A DNA stretch of 37,955 nt from Thiotrichales bacterium (GTDB lineage: Bacteria; Pseudomonadota; Gammaproteobacteria; JAABTG01). The notes beneath the pieces are model-generated. The model saw only the letters and a list, made by a program, of their open reading frames with translations, was not told the origin of the DNA and did no database searches. Shown piece after piece: positions 24,634 through 33,830 of the stretch. The stretch covers positions 1-37,955 of the forward strand of contig JAABTG010000008.1 of NCBI GenBank assembly GCA_011389995.1. The letters run 5' to 3'. The translations under genes were made by a program, and so were the position numbers. The first letter of the stretch is position 1. The number at the start of each line of letters is the position of its first letter.

Positions 24634-25305
24634 ATGATTACGGTCGTCGGCAACCTGAAGGGGGGCTCGGGCAAGAGCACGGTGGCATTCAATCTGGCCG
24701 TGTGGCTTGCCCATGCCCGGGTGGAGGTGGTGGCCTTCGACCTCGATCCCCAGGCCACCTTGAGCGATGTCGGCGAAGTGCGGCGCGAGGAGAACATCCG
24801 CCCGGAGGTGGCCATCTACCGCGCGGAGAACGACCCCGGCACGGTCCTCAAGGGGCACCAGGGAGAGGTCCTGGTGGATGTGGGCGCCTCCAATCTGTGG
24901 GCCATGCGCCAGGCCATCAACATGGCCGACCGCATCGTCATTCCGGTGGGGCCCAGCCAGGCCGACGTGTGGTCCACCCAGCGCTTCCTCAGCATCATCG
25001 CCGAGGCCCTCAATCCCGACGCCCGGCCGGAGATCCTCACCTTCATCAACCGTGCCGACACCCACTATTCCGTGCGTGAGTCGGATGAGGCAGAGGAGGC
25101 CCTCGGCTCGCTGCCGGGCGCCACGGTGTTGAAGACCCGTCTCGGCCAGCGCACCATGTTCCGCCGCTCCTTCAGCGAAGGCCTCGCAGTATTCGAACTG
25201 GAACGCCAGGGCAAGGCCGCCTTCGAATTCATCCGCTTGGCCAAGCGTCTCTACCCCGAGGCGGCCACCGCCAGGACCGCACCCGGGCGAGGCCACCAGG
25301 AATAG
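24634..25305 (+). CDS. Orphan ParA/MinD-type ATPase
   Basis: The protein has 223 residues. The deviant Walker A KGGSGKST (residues 9-16, signature Lys9 and Lys14) follows MITVVGNL, and FDLDPQATLSDV and VLVDVGASN correspond to the A' and Walker B regions. ParA-family ATPases dimerise on ATP and position DNA, machinery or enzymes. There is no parB, no parS-like repeat and no minC/minE next to it, so it is an orphan member; it may place a membrane or cytoplasmic complex. It is short compared with chromosomal ParA and lacks an N-terminal DNA-binding domain. It is 82 bp after the DUF4412 gene and 63 bp before hemB. Confidence 0.85.
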   Translation: MITVVGNLKGGSGKSTVAFNLAVWLAHARVEVVAFDLDPQATLSDVGEVRREENIRPEVAIYRAENDPGTVLKGHQGEVLVDVGASNLWAMRQAINMADRIVIPVGPSQADVWSTQRFLSIIAEALNPDARPEILTFINRADTHYSVRESDEAEEALGSLPGATVLKTRLGQRTMFRRSFSEGLAVFELERQGKAAFEFIRLAKRLYPEAATARTAPGRGHQE

Positions 25306-26382
<1,077 letters not shown>

Positions 26383-26443
26383 CCCCCCCGGCCACCATCG
26401 TCCCGGCCGCGGCCTGAGACCGGGCCGGTAACGGCTTCGCGGT

Positions 26444-27967
26444 TCAGCGGAATTCCAGCTTGAACTTGACGGCCTTGAGGTAATCCGCCTCCTGGGCCAG
26501 GTTGGCCGCAGTGAGGGGATGCTCCACCAGCCAGCCGGTGGGGAATATGACCGCCAGGCTGTTGGCGCCGGACAGCAGCCTGAACTCCGGAAAGGCATGC
26601 TTGCTGCGGGCGTGGTTCATGAGAACCGCCAGACGCAGCAGGATACAAAGGCGCTTGGCCGTATCCGCCCTGACGCCGGCCAGTTCCTGCAATTCGCCCT
26701 TGGGAAACTTGCGCCGATGGCCGCGAATGAGGGCGGCCAGGAAGGCCTGCTCCTGCCGGGAGAAGCCCGGCATGTCGGCGTGGCGCACGATATAGGCCCC
26801 ATGCTTGTGGTACTGGTTGTGGGCCACCGCCATGCCCATCTCGTGGAGCAGTGCCGCCCAGCGCAGGGCGTTGGCGTCCTCGTCACCCTGGAGCTCCCAC
26901 TGCGCCCTCACCTGCCGCAGGCAATAGTCGGCGGTGTCCGCCACTCGGCGCGCGAACTTCGCCGACAGATCGAAGCGTTTGACCATCTGACGAATGGTGC
27001 GCTCCCGCACATCCTCGTGACGGATCCGCCCCAGCAGGTCATAGAGCAGGCCCTCCCTGAGGGCCCCGTCGGAGGCCTCCATCTCGTCGATGCCCAGGGC
27101 CTCGAAGGTGGCACTGAGGATGGCCACGCCCCCCGGAAACACCGGCGCCCGCTCCTTGCCCAGTCCTTCCATGCCGAGGGCCTCGATGGTCCCTGCCTTG
27201 ATGAGGGCGCGGCGCAGCTTGGCGAGGCCCTTGGGGGTGATGCCGTCGTCGCTCCAGCCGTTGGCCTCCAACACCGAGCGCACCGCCTTGATGGTGCCCG
27301 AGGCGCCGATGGCGTGGTCCCAGCCGATGCGTCGGAAGCGACCCTCGATGCTCTCCAGTTCAAGACGCGCGGCGATCTCCGCCTTGACCATGGCGGCCTC
27401 GGTAATCCGGCCATCGGGGAAATAGTCGCGGGTATAGGAGACACAGCCCATGTAGCGGCTCTCGCGATGGCGGGTCTCGAAGCGCTCGCCGATGATGAAC
27501 TCCGTGCTGCCGCCGCCGATGTCCATTACCAGGCGGGTGCCGCTGTCGTCAGCCTGGCTGTGGGCGACGCCCAGGTAAATCAGCCTGGCCTCCTCACGAC
27601 CGGCGATGATGTCGATGGGATGGCCGAGGGCCCTGCGGGCGCGGTGCATGAATTCCGCGCCGTTCCGTGCGGTACGCAGGGTATTCGTGCCCACCGCCCT
27701 CACCGCACCCCGGGGCAACTCCTGGACACGCTGGCCGAACCGCTCCAGGCAGGACACGGCGCGGGTCACGGCCCCGTCATCGAGAAAGCCCCGGGCATCG
27801 AGCCCGGCGGCGAGCTGGACCTGTTCCCGCAACCGGTCCACCACCCGCACGTGGCCGTCCTGCACCTCGGCGATGATCATGTGGAAACTGTTGGAGCCGA
27901 GATCGACGGCGGCGATGGTGGAAGAGCGCAGGGCGCCAACGTCAAGGGAGGGGGACTCACCGGCCAT
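26444..27967 (-). CDS. ppx: Exopolyphosphatase / guanosine pentaphosphatase (Ppx/GppA family)
   Basis: From ATG 27967 the product has 507 residues. The actin-like ATPase fold is clear: AAVDLGSNSFHMIIAE (phosphate 1), GREEARLIYLG, MDIGGGSTEFIIG (phosphate 2) and IGASGTIKAV. The C-terminal third is an HD-like helical domain (WAALLHEMGMAVAHNQYHKHGAYIV, FLAALIRGHRRKFP). The enzyme removes terminal phosphate from polyphosphate and may also hydrolyse pppGpp; the two activities cannot be separated by sequence alone. A TTG at 27982 could extend it by five residues. No ppk gene is adjacent. Confidence 0.93.
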   Translation of the reverse strand: MAGESPSLDVGALRSSTIAAVDLGSNSFHMIIAEVQDGHVRVVDRLREQVQLAAGLDARGFLDDGAVTRAVSCLERFGQRVQELPRGAVRAVGTNTLRTARNGAEFMHRARRALGHPIDIIAGREEARLIYLGVAHSQADDSGTRLVMDIGGGSTEFIIGERFETRHRESRYMGCVSYTRDYFPDGRITEAAMVKAEIAARLELESIEGRFRRIGWDHAIGASGTIKAVRSVLEANGWSDDGITPKGLAKLRRALIKAGTIEALGMEGLGKERAPVFPGGVAILSATFEALGIDEMEASDGALREGLLYDLLGRIRHEDVRERTIRQMVKRFDLSAKFARRVADTADYCLRQVRAQWELQGDEDANALRWAALLHEMGMAVAHNQYHKHGAYIVRHADMPGFSRQEQAFLAALIRGHRRKFPKGELQELAGVRADTAKRLCILLRLAVLMNHARSKHAFPEFRLLSGANSLAVIFPTGWLVEHPLTAANLAQEADYLKAVKFKLEFR

Positions 27968-28188
27968 GGGGCAGACATCCAATAGGAAAAAAGCGCGGCA
28001 AGGTTAACCCCAAAGCCGGCACTTAGGAAGCGTCTGGCGGAAGGATGGCGTACCCCTTAAGGGCGGCTAAATACCCCCCGGCGAGTGGCGAGGGGCCAAC
28101 CGCTTACACCCCTCACCGCCCGCCCGCGTTCAGGGGCCGAGGCGCACGCCAGAAGGACCCAAAGGCCCGCCGCGGCACGCCTTGCCAC

Positions 28189-28247
28189 CCGCTCCCGGCG
28201 GATGGGGCCTGAGGAGGAGAGGGGGGACCCGGCGTGCCTGGGGCACG
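28189..28247. repeat. Partial third copy of the 14-kb duplicated repeat
   Basis: The block GCTCCCGGCGGATGGGGCC (28191-28209) matches copy A at 14261-14279 exactly. A purine-rich stretch follows, then CGTGCCTGGGGCACG (28233-28247), identical to 14641-14655. In both places the hairpin lies just behind the 3' end of a minus-strand gene. Confidence 0.6.
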
Positions 28248-28248
28248 T

Positions 28249-28467
28249 CTAACGTTGACCGACATCCCGATAGTGGGGGTCCACCCAGCAACGGGGCAGG
28301 GCCTCGCCCGACAGGAATACCAGTTCCCCCTTGTCGAAGGGACCGGGGTCGGGTAAATCCTCGCCGGTGTTGTAGCGACCGGTGACCCGGGTCTGGAACG
28401 GGTCGAAGAGCTCTTCCGGTTGAAGAACCTCCACCATGTGGTCTGTACTCTTTTCCTTCAGGAACAT
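28249..28467 (-). CDS. Small uncharacterised protein, 72 residues
   Basis: The sequence runs MFLKEKSTDHMVEVLQPEEL, then FDPFQTRVTGRYNTGEDLPDP and ends GEALPRCWVDPHYRDVGQR. It is acidic and soluble, with one Cys. Its compact, non-repetitive composition and the ribosome site GGAGG 5 bases before the ATG support a real gene despite its size. I believe similar short proteins exist in related sulfur bacteria, but I cannot assign a family or function. It stands alone between ppx and ntrC. Confidence 0.7.
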   Translation of the reverse strand: MFLKEKSTDHMVEVLQPEELFDPFQTRVTGRYNTGEDLPDPGPFDKGELVFLSGEALPRCWVDPHYRDVGQR

Positions 28468-28852
28468 TTCCGCCTCCGTATCACACCTGGGCCGGGGCCG
28501 CCCTGCCCGGCACCGGTGCCATTACCGGGAACCACCGGCGCCTCCTGCGCCGGTCCCTGTTTAAAGTATGGTTGGGAGCAAGGCGGAAAGACAACATGAG
28601 AAGTCGGAAGCTGGATAAAAAGCATTGTCTCTCACGGAGGCACAGAGGCACGGAGAAAGACAGATAGCTGGGCCCGAATGGCGGCTTTGGCTTCGTGGTG
28701 AGAGCCCGCTGCCGAGGCCCCTGCGACCGAAGGTTGCCCGCGATACAAGACAACATCAGCAAGTCCCATAAGCTCCGTGCCTGTGTGCCTCCGTTAGAGA
28801 CTATAGCGCTTCCCATGCGGTCCATGGCCGGGGTGCGTCTCCCACCTCGCCA
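28468..28852. other. Intergenic region with an inverted-repeat element downstream of ntrC
   Basis: The 385 bases contain the IR-bounded element 28627-28801 described separately and a GC-rich stretch with CCGGCGCC-type symmetry near 28550. No credible gene or promoter was recognised. Confidence 0.6.
28627..28801. repeat. Inverted-repeat-bounded element (GGAGGCACAGAGGCACGGAG type)
   Basis: The left arm 28627-28655 and the reverse complement of the right arm 28773-28801 match in 27 of 29 positions; the core is ACGGAGGCACAGAGGCACGG. The 117-bp interior has no open frame worth calling. The structure resembles a small non-autonomous element, or a dispersed repeat present in opposite orientations. 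Confidence 0.65.
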
Positions 28853-30265
28853 TCAAAGCTCGTCCAGATGCAATTCCTTAAGCTTGCGGGTGAGGGTGTT
28901 GCGACCCCATCCCAGCAGCCGGGCGGCGGCCTGGCGGTGGCCATGGGTGTGGCGCAACGCCACCTTGAGCAGGGTGCGTTCGAAGCGTGGCACCGCCTCC
29001 TCCCGCAGGGCGCTGTCACCGAGGGAGATGTGACGCTCACACCAGCGGGTGAGGTTCTCCTCCCAGTCCTCCTCGCGCTCCGTCTCCGCCTCCTGTCCCC
29101 GCAGTTCGGGCGGCAGGTCACCAGGCACGACCACCTCTGCCGAGGCCATCACGGTGAGCCAGCGGCAGGTGTTCTCGAGCTGGCGTACGTTGCCCGGCCA
29201 GTCGAGGCAGGACAGATAGGATTCCGTCTCGGCGGACAGCCGTTTGGATTCCACCCCCAGCTCCTCCGCCGCGCTGTCCAGGAACCGTGCCGCCAGCCCA
29301 GGGATGTCCTCCCGCCGCTCCTTCAAGGGCGGGACATGGATGCGGATGACGTTGAGACGATGATAGAGGTCCTCACGGAACACCCCGTCCTTCACCCGCT
29401 GCTCCAGGTTCTGGTGGGTGGCGGCGATGACCCGCACGTCCACCCGGATGGGGGTGGTCCCCCCCACCCGGTAGAACTCACCGTCCGCCAGCACCCGCAG
29501 CAGCCGCGTCTGCAGCTCCGCCGGCATGTCACCGATCTCGTCCAGGAACAGGGTGCCTTCGTGGGCCTGCTCGAAGCGGCCGCGACGCTGGACGGCGGCC
29601 CCGGTGAAGGCGCCCCGCTCGTGGCCGAACAGCTCCGACTCCAGCAAGTCACGGGGGATGGCGGCGGTATTCAGGGCGATGAAGGGGTGCTCCTTGCGCG
29701 GGCTGTGGCGGTGCAGGGCGTGGGCCACCAGCTCCTTGCCGGTGCCCGACTGGCCGGTGATGAGCACCGTCACCGAGGAGCGGGCGAGGCGGCCGATGGC
29801 GCGAAACACCTCCTGCATGGCAGGGGCCGAACCGATGATCTCCAGCCCCTCGAGGGCGGCATCGGCGGCACCGCCGGCCTCATCCGTGGCGGAGTTGCGG
29901 CGGGAGGCGGCGCGGCGCACCAGCTCCACGGCGTCGTCCACGTCGAAGGGCTTGGGCAGGTACTCGAAGGCCCCCCCTTCGTAGGCCGACACCGCGCTGT
30001 CCAGATCCGAGTAGGCGGTCATGATGATCACCGGCAGCTCGGGGAAGCGCGCGGTGACCCGGGCCAGCAACTCCAGGCCGTCCAGGTCCGGCATGCGGAT
30101 GTCCGAGATGACCACATCGGGCCGCTCCCGGGCCATGCGCTCCAACACCCCGCTGCCGCTCTCGAAGCTGGTCACCTGCATGCCTTCGTGGCGCAGGGCC
30201 CGCTCCAGCACCCAGCGGATGGAGCGGTCGTCGTCGATGACCCAAACGCGTTCCGGGGTATTCAT
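28853..30265 (-). CDS. ntrC: Nitrogen regulator NtrC (sigma-54 activator)
   Basis: From ATG 30265 the product has 470 residues. It has a receiver domain (VWVIDDD ... [17 protein letters not shown], phospho-acceptor Asp in SDIRMP), an AAA+ domain with Walker A GQSGTGKE, the sigma-54 contact loop GAFTGA and Walker [12 protein letters not shown], and a Fis-type HTH at the C-terminus ([23 protein letters not shown]). Phosphorylated NtrC binds enhancers and opens sigma-54 promoters when nitrogen is short. It overlaps ntrB by 4 bp (ATGA). NtrC-like sites in this window lie before glnA, ntrB and the amidoligase operon, so those are its likely local targets. Confidence 0.97.
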   Translation of the reverse strand: MNTPERVWVIDDDRSIRWVLERALRHEGMQVTSFESGSGVLERMARERPDVVISDIRMPDLDGLELLARVTARFPELPVIIMTAYSDLDSAVSAYEGGAFEYLPKPFDVDDAVELVRRAASRRNSATDEAGGAADAALEGLEIIGSAPAMQEVFRAIGRLARSSVTVLITGQSGTGKELVAHALHRHSPRKEHPFIALNTAAIPRDLLESELFGHERGAFTGAAVQRRGRFEQAHEGTLFLDEIGDMPAELQTRLLRVLADGEFYRVGGTTPIRVDVRVIAATHQNLEQRVKDGVFREDLYHRLNVIRIHVPPLKERREDIPGLAARFLDSAAEELGVESKRLSAETESYLSCLDWPGNVRQLENTCRWLTVMASAEVVVPGDLPPELRGQEAETEREEDWEENLTRWCERHISLGDSALREEAVPRFERTLLKVALRHTHGHRQAAARLLGWGRNTLTRKLKELHLDEL

Positions 30266-31329
30266 TGGTCGTTCTCCAGGGGCAACCAGGCCGTTACGAC
30301 GGTGTTGCCGGGGGCACTCTCGCAATCGATATAGCCGCCGTGTTGATGTATCAGATTCTGGGCGATGGACAGGCCGAGACCGCTGCCCCCCGCTCTGCCC
30401 GAAACCATGGGATAGAAGATCTTGTCCATCATCTCTTGGGAAATGCCGGGTCCGTCGTCGATGACCTGTATGCGCACGGCCAGGCGATGGCGCCGCCCGC
30501 CGATGGTTACCTGGCGTTCCACGCGGGTACGCACGAGGATGGAACCCGCCTCACCGCTGCCGTGAATGGCCTGGGCAGAGTTGCGCAGGATGTTCAGCAA
30601 GGCCTGAATCAGCAGGTCCGGGTCCGCCTCCACCTCGGGGATGCTGGGGTCGTAGTCACAGTGGATGCTGATGCTGTCGGGTACCTCGGCCCGCACCAGG
30701 GTGCATATGCGATCCGTGGCCTGGTGCACGTTGAAAGGGCGCTTATGGGGCACGGTGCGGGGACCCAGCATGCGATCCAGCAGGGCCTGGAGACGGTCGG
30801 CCTCGCCGATGATGACCTGAGTGAATTCGAGCAGCTCGGGGTTGTCCAGCTCCCGCTCCAGCAATTGGGCCGCCCCCCGCAACCCACCCAGGGGATTGCG
30901 GATCTCGTGGGCCAGGCCACGCACCATGGCATAGGTGGTCTCATGCTGGGCCAGGGTCTGCTCACCCCGGGCGATGGCATGGTGACGATCCACCTCTATC
31001 AGTTCCACCAGCAGTGCGTCCCCGCCATCATGGAGTTGGGTGGGCGTCACCACGCAGTCCACGCTGATGGTGTCGCCGTTGGGGCGACGGCACTGCAGTC
31101 CGCGCTCTGAAAAGGGGCGCCGGGAGGACAGGGCCCAGTCCAGGGAGCCCTCCCACTTGGCGGAATCCGGGAAGATGTCCTTGGGCCCCATGTCCTTGAT
31201 CTTCTTCTCGCTGGTCTGCAACAGGCTCTCGGCAGCCGGGTTGGCCAACTGCAGCCGCAGCCGCGAATCGAACAGCAGCACGGCCGTGGTTTGTGTCTCC
31301 AGTATGGGAAGCAGAAATTTCTTGTTCAC
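30262..31329 (-). CDS. ntrB: Nitrogen sensor histidine kinase/phosphatase NtrB
   Basis: From the GTG at 31329 the product has 355 residues: a PAS domain (about 5-110, TTAVLLFDSRLRLQLANPAAESLL), an H-box GLAHEIRNPLGGLRGAAQLLE and a kinase ATP-binding domain (NILRNSAQA, DDGPGIS, GSGLGLSIAQNLIHQHGG). It lacks membrane segments, as expected for the soluble NtrB that phosphorylates or dephosphorylates NtrC under PII control. A TTG at 31371 would extend it by 14 residues that do not look family-like, so the GTG is preferred. It is cotranscribed with ntrC; an NtrC-like site is about 120 bases before the start. Confidence 0.95.
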   Translation of the reverse strand: MNKKFLLPILETQTTAVLLFDSRLRLQLANPAAESLLQTSEKKIKDMGPKDIFPDSAKWEGSLDWALSSRRPFSERGLQCRRPNGDTISVDCVVTPTQLHDGGDALLVELIEVDRHHAIARGEQTLAQHETTYAMVRGLAHEIRNPLGGLRGAAQLLERELDNPELLEFTQVIIGEADRLQALLDRMLGPRTVPHKRPFNVHQATDRICTLVRAEVPDSISIHCDYDPSIPEVEADPDLLIQALLNILRNSAQAIHGSGEAGSILVRTRVERQVTIGGRRHRLAVRIQVIDDGPGISQEMMDKIFYPMVSGRAGGSGLGLSIAQNLIHQHGGYIDCESAPGNTVVTAWLPLENDQ

Positions 31330-31441
31330 TGTAACCAGTCCATAGCAAGAAACGGACCATGGCTGCCCCAAGCCGGATCGTCGCCTCTGGCGGGGCAGGG
31401 GGCGCCACTGCGGGTCACGCGCGATGGCTATGGGCGGCCTG

Positions 31442-31458
31442 TTGCCCCATTATGGTGC
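31442..31458 (-). promoter_or_regulatory. NtrC-like site upstream of ntrB
   Basis: On the minus strand TGCACCATAATGGGGCA matches TGCACCA-N3-TGGTGCA in 13 of 14 defined positions. No sigma-54 promoter with correct GG/GC spacing was found between it and ntrB. It may act as an autoregulatory operator, as NtrC does at the glnL promoter of enteric bacteria. Confidence 0.6.
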
Positions 31459-31613
31459 ATAGGCTGGGCAAAGGGCAGGGGATGCGGCAACGGGAGGGCG
31501 GGGAACGGCAGCCGTGACGCCGCCGGTGGGCACTTCGGGGATCCCGCAGCCGGCGGCCACCGAGCCGTGCCGGCGCCGACCGGCAGGACGCAATGGCCGC
31601 TAAGGATGGAGGC

Positions 31614-32135
31614 CTACGGGCCGCCTCCCAGGGCGGCCCGCAACACGTGGAAGGTAACGGGTCCGGCGCTGATGACGGCCTCGCCGGCGGCGTCCACCAC
31701 CTCGGCCGTGATGGTATGGGTGCCCCGCTCCATGCCGGGCAGCTGAAAGCTCAGAGGGGCATTGCCCCCCAGGGGCTCGCCGTCGAGGGTGACGGCTATG
31801 CTGTGGCCCGCCCGCAGCGGCGGCTCCAGGGTCATGCGCACGTCGACGACGCCGTTGTTGGCCCGTACCCCCTCATCCTGTTGGGGGGCGACGAAGGAGA
31901 AACTCTGGTAGCCGCCCTCGTCGGTGGGGCCGGAATCCTCCTGGGGGACAGTCGCGCGGGGAAGTTCGAGCCGCGGCATGGTCTGCACCGGGGGTATCTC
32001 CACCTCCTGCGCGCCGGGCCGGGGCTCATCCGAGAAGACGGTGGCCCCATCGGGCCCGACCCAACGGTAGACCTTGGACTCGGCCGTCGCGGCCAGCGCC
32101 GGCAACAACAGGAACATCAGGAGAATCGCCTTCAT
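31614..32135 (-). CDS. Exported DUF4124-domain protein
   Basis: From ATG 32135 the product has 173 residues with signal peptide KAILLMFLLLPALAATA. The DUF4124 motif follows directly (KVYRWVGPDGATVFSDEPRPGAQEVEIP). The C-terminal half (NGVVDVRMTLEPPLRAGHSIAVTLDG ... GTHTITAEVVDAAGEAVISAGPVTFHVLR) looks like an Ig-like beta sandwich. The function is unknown. Location between glnA and ntrB is a recurring arrangement in Gammaproteobacteria and suggests some tie to nitrogen control or simply shared transcription. An ATG at 32147 would add four residues. Confidence 0.85.
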   Translation of the reverse strand: MKAILLMFLLLPALAATAESKVYRWVGPDGATVFSDEPRPGAQEVEIPPVQTMPRLELPRATVPQEDSGPTDEGGYQSFSFVAPQQDEGVRANNGVVDVRMTLEPPLRAGHSIAVTLDGEPLGGNAPLSFQLPGMERGTHTITAEVVDAAGEAVISAGPVTFHVLRAALGGGP

Positions 32136-32222
32136 ACGGCCGAGCATAGCCTAAGCCCGGGGGACCGACAATCGAGGACCGCGGGCCACGGAGAGACTCC
32201 GGACACCCCGGCCGCAAACGAA

Positions 32223-32247
32223 GACGCCCCCGGCTGGCGGGGGCGTC
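32223..32247 (-). terminator. Terminator of glnA
   Basis: On the minus strand GACGCCCCC and GGGGGCGTC form a perfect 9-bp stem with a 7-base loop, followed by TTCGTTT. It begins 35 bases beyond the glnA stop codon. It should end most glnA messages before the DUF4124 gene while allowing some read-through. Confidence 0.8.
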
Positions 32248-32281
32248 GGTGGAACCTCGCGGTGCGGCCGGGGCCGGGACG

Positions 32282-33694
32282 CTACAGGCTGTAGTACATG
32301 TCGAACTCCACCGGATGGGTGGTCATGCGCAGCTGCATGATATCGGCCTCCTTGAGGGCGATGTAGCCGTCGATGAGGTCATCGGTGAAGACGCCGCCGG
32401 CGGTGAGGAACTCGCGGTCCGCGTCCAGGGCGAGGAGGGCACATTCCAGGGAGAAGCACACCTGGGGAATGGCCTGCTCCTCTTCGGGGGGCAGATCGTA
32501 GAGGTCCTTGTCCATGGCGTCCCCCGGATGGATCTTGTTCTGGATGCCGTCCAGACCCGCCATCATCATGGCCGCGAAGGACAGGTAGGGGTTGCCGGTG
32601 GAGTCGGGGAAGCGTACCTCGATGCGCCGGGCCTTGGGACTCGACACATAGGGGATACGCACCGAGGCGGAGCGGTTGCGGGCCGAGTAGGCCAGCATCA
32701 CCGGGGCCTCGAAGCCCGGCACCAGGCGCTTGTAGCTGTTGGTGGAGGCGTTGGTGAAGGCATTGAGGGCACGGGCATGCTTGATGATGCCGCCGATGTA
32801 ATACAGGGCCGTCTCCGACAGGCCGCCATACTGGTCGCCGGCGAAGATGTTCTCGCCGTCCTTCGCCAGGGACTGATGCACGTGCATGCCGTTGCCGTTG
32901 TCCCCCACCAGGGGCTTGGGCATGAAGGTGGCGGTCTTGCCGTAGCTGTGGGCCACGTTCTGCACCACGTACTTGAGGATCTGGTTCTGGTCGGCACGAC
33001 GCACCAGGGTGTCGAAGCGGGTGCCGATCTCGCACTGCCCGGCGGTGGCCACCTCATGGTGATGCACCTCCACGCCGACGCCCATCTCCTCGAGGGCGAG
33101 GCACATGGCGCCGCGCAGGTCGTGGAGGGAATCCACCGGAGGCACGGGGAAGTAGCCACCCTTCACCGACGGCCGGTGGCCCATGTTGCCGTCCTCGAAC
33201 ACCCGCTCGGAGTTCCAGCCGGCCTCCTCGGAATCCACCTTGTAGAAGGCGCCGCTCATGTCGGCGCCCCAGCGCACGTCGTCGAGGACGAAGAACTCGG
33301 GTTCGGGGCCGAAGTAGGCGGTATCGGCGATGCCCGTGGACTTCATATAGGCCTCGGCCCGCTTGGCCAGGGAGCGCGGGCAACGGTCATAGCCCTGCAT
33401 GGTGGACGGCTCGATGACGTCGCAACGGACGTTGAGGGTCGGCTCGTCGGTGAAGGGGTCGAGGACCGCCGAATCCGGGTCGGGCATGAGGATCATGTCG
33501 GACTCGTTGATGCCCTTCCAGCCGGCGATGGACGAACCGTCGAACATCTTGCCGTCCTCGAACATGTCGTCGTCCACCACGACATTGGCGGGCATGGTGA
33601 CATGCTGCTCCTTACCTTTGGTATCGGTGAAGCGCAGGTCGACGAACTGAACATCTTTGTCCTTCATTAGCTTGATGACATCATCTGCAGACAT
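32282..33694 (-). CDS. glnA: Glutamine synthetase type I
   Basis: The protein has 470 residues, the usual GSI length. It makes glutamine from glutamate, ammonia and ATP and is the main ammonia-assimilating enzyme. Visible landmarks are FDGSSIAGW, the metal-binding block [34 protein letters not shown] and [22 protein letters not shown]. The adenylylation loop [10 protein letters not shown] carries the target Tyr399, so activity should be tuned by GlnE. ATG 33694 is preceded by GGAG. The promoter is of sigma-54 type with NtrC-like sites (listed separately). Downstream are its terminator, the DUF4124 gene and ntrBC. Confidence 0.98.
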   Translation of the reverse strand: MSADDVIKLMKDKDVQFVDLRFTDTKGKEQHVTMPANVVVDDDMFEDGKMFDGSSIAGWKGINESDMILMPDPDSAVLDPFTDEPTLNVRCDVIEPSTMQGYDRCPRSLAKRAEAYMKSTGIADTAYFGPEPEFFVLDDVRWGADMSGAFYKVDSEEAGWNSERVFEDGNMGHRPSVKGGYFPVPPVDSLHDLRGAMCLALEEMGVGVEVHHHEVATAGQCEIGTRFDTLVRRADQNQILKYVVQNVAHSYGKTATFMPKPLVGDNGNGMHVHQSLAKDGENIFAGDQYGGLSETALYYIGGIIKHARALNAFTNASTNSYKRLVPGFEAPVMLAYSARNRSASVRIPYVSSPKARRIEVRFPDSTGNPYLSFAAMMMAGLDGIQNKIHPGDAMDKDLYDLPPEEEQAIPQVCFSLECALLALDADREFLTAGGVFTDDLIDGYIALKEADIMQLRMTTHPVEFDMYYSL

Positions 33695-33744
33695 CGCAAT
33701 CTCTCCAGTGGGGTTGGGGGATGGGAAAATCGTACGGCCGGAAA

Positions 33745-33761
33745 ATGCATTATGTGTGCCA
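33745..33761 (-). promoter_or_regulatory. Sigma-54 promoter of glnA
   Basis: On the minus strand TGGCACACATAATGCAT carries the -24 GG and -12 GC exactly 10 bp apart, with TGGCAC complete and TGCA at the -12 element. Transcription should begin near 33734, about 40 bases before the start codon. Confidence 0.85.
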
Positions 33762-33813
33762 TTCCCCTCGACGCGTCAAATCAGTGCCTTTGTATCATGA
33801 AGGCCACCCGAAC

Positions 33814-33830
33814 TGCTTTATTTTGGTGCG
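33814..33830 (-). promoter_or_regulatory. NtrC-like site 1 of glnA
   Basis: Read on the plus strand TGCTTTATTTTGGTGCG matches the enteric NtrC site TGCACTATTTTGGTGCA in 14 of 17 positions. It is centred about 88 bases before the predicted glnA start and covers the stop codon of the CDF gene. Confidence 0.65.

Noticed and set aside
26401..26443. A GC-rich partly symmetric stretch between hemB and ppx as a two-way terminator
   Set aside because: The pairing is imperfect (CCGGCC with GGCCGG) and no T-run is present on either side.
31330..31441. A sigma-54 promoter between the NtrC-like dyad and ntrB
   Set aside because: TGGCGCCCCCTGC was inspected, but the GG and GC are only 8 bp apart instead of 10.
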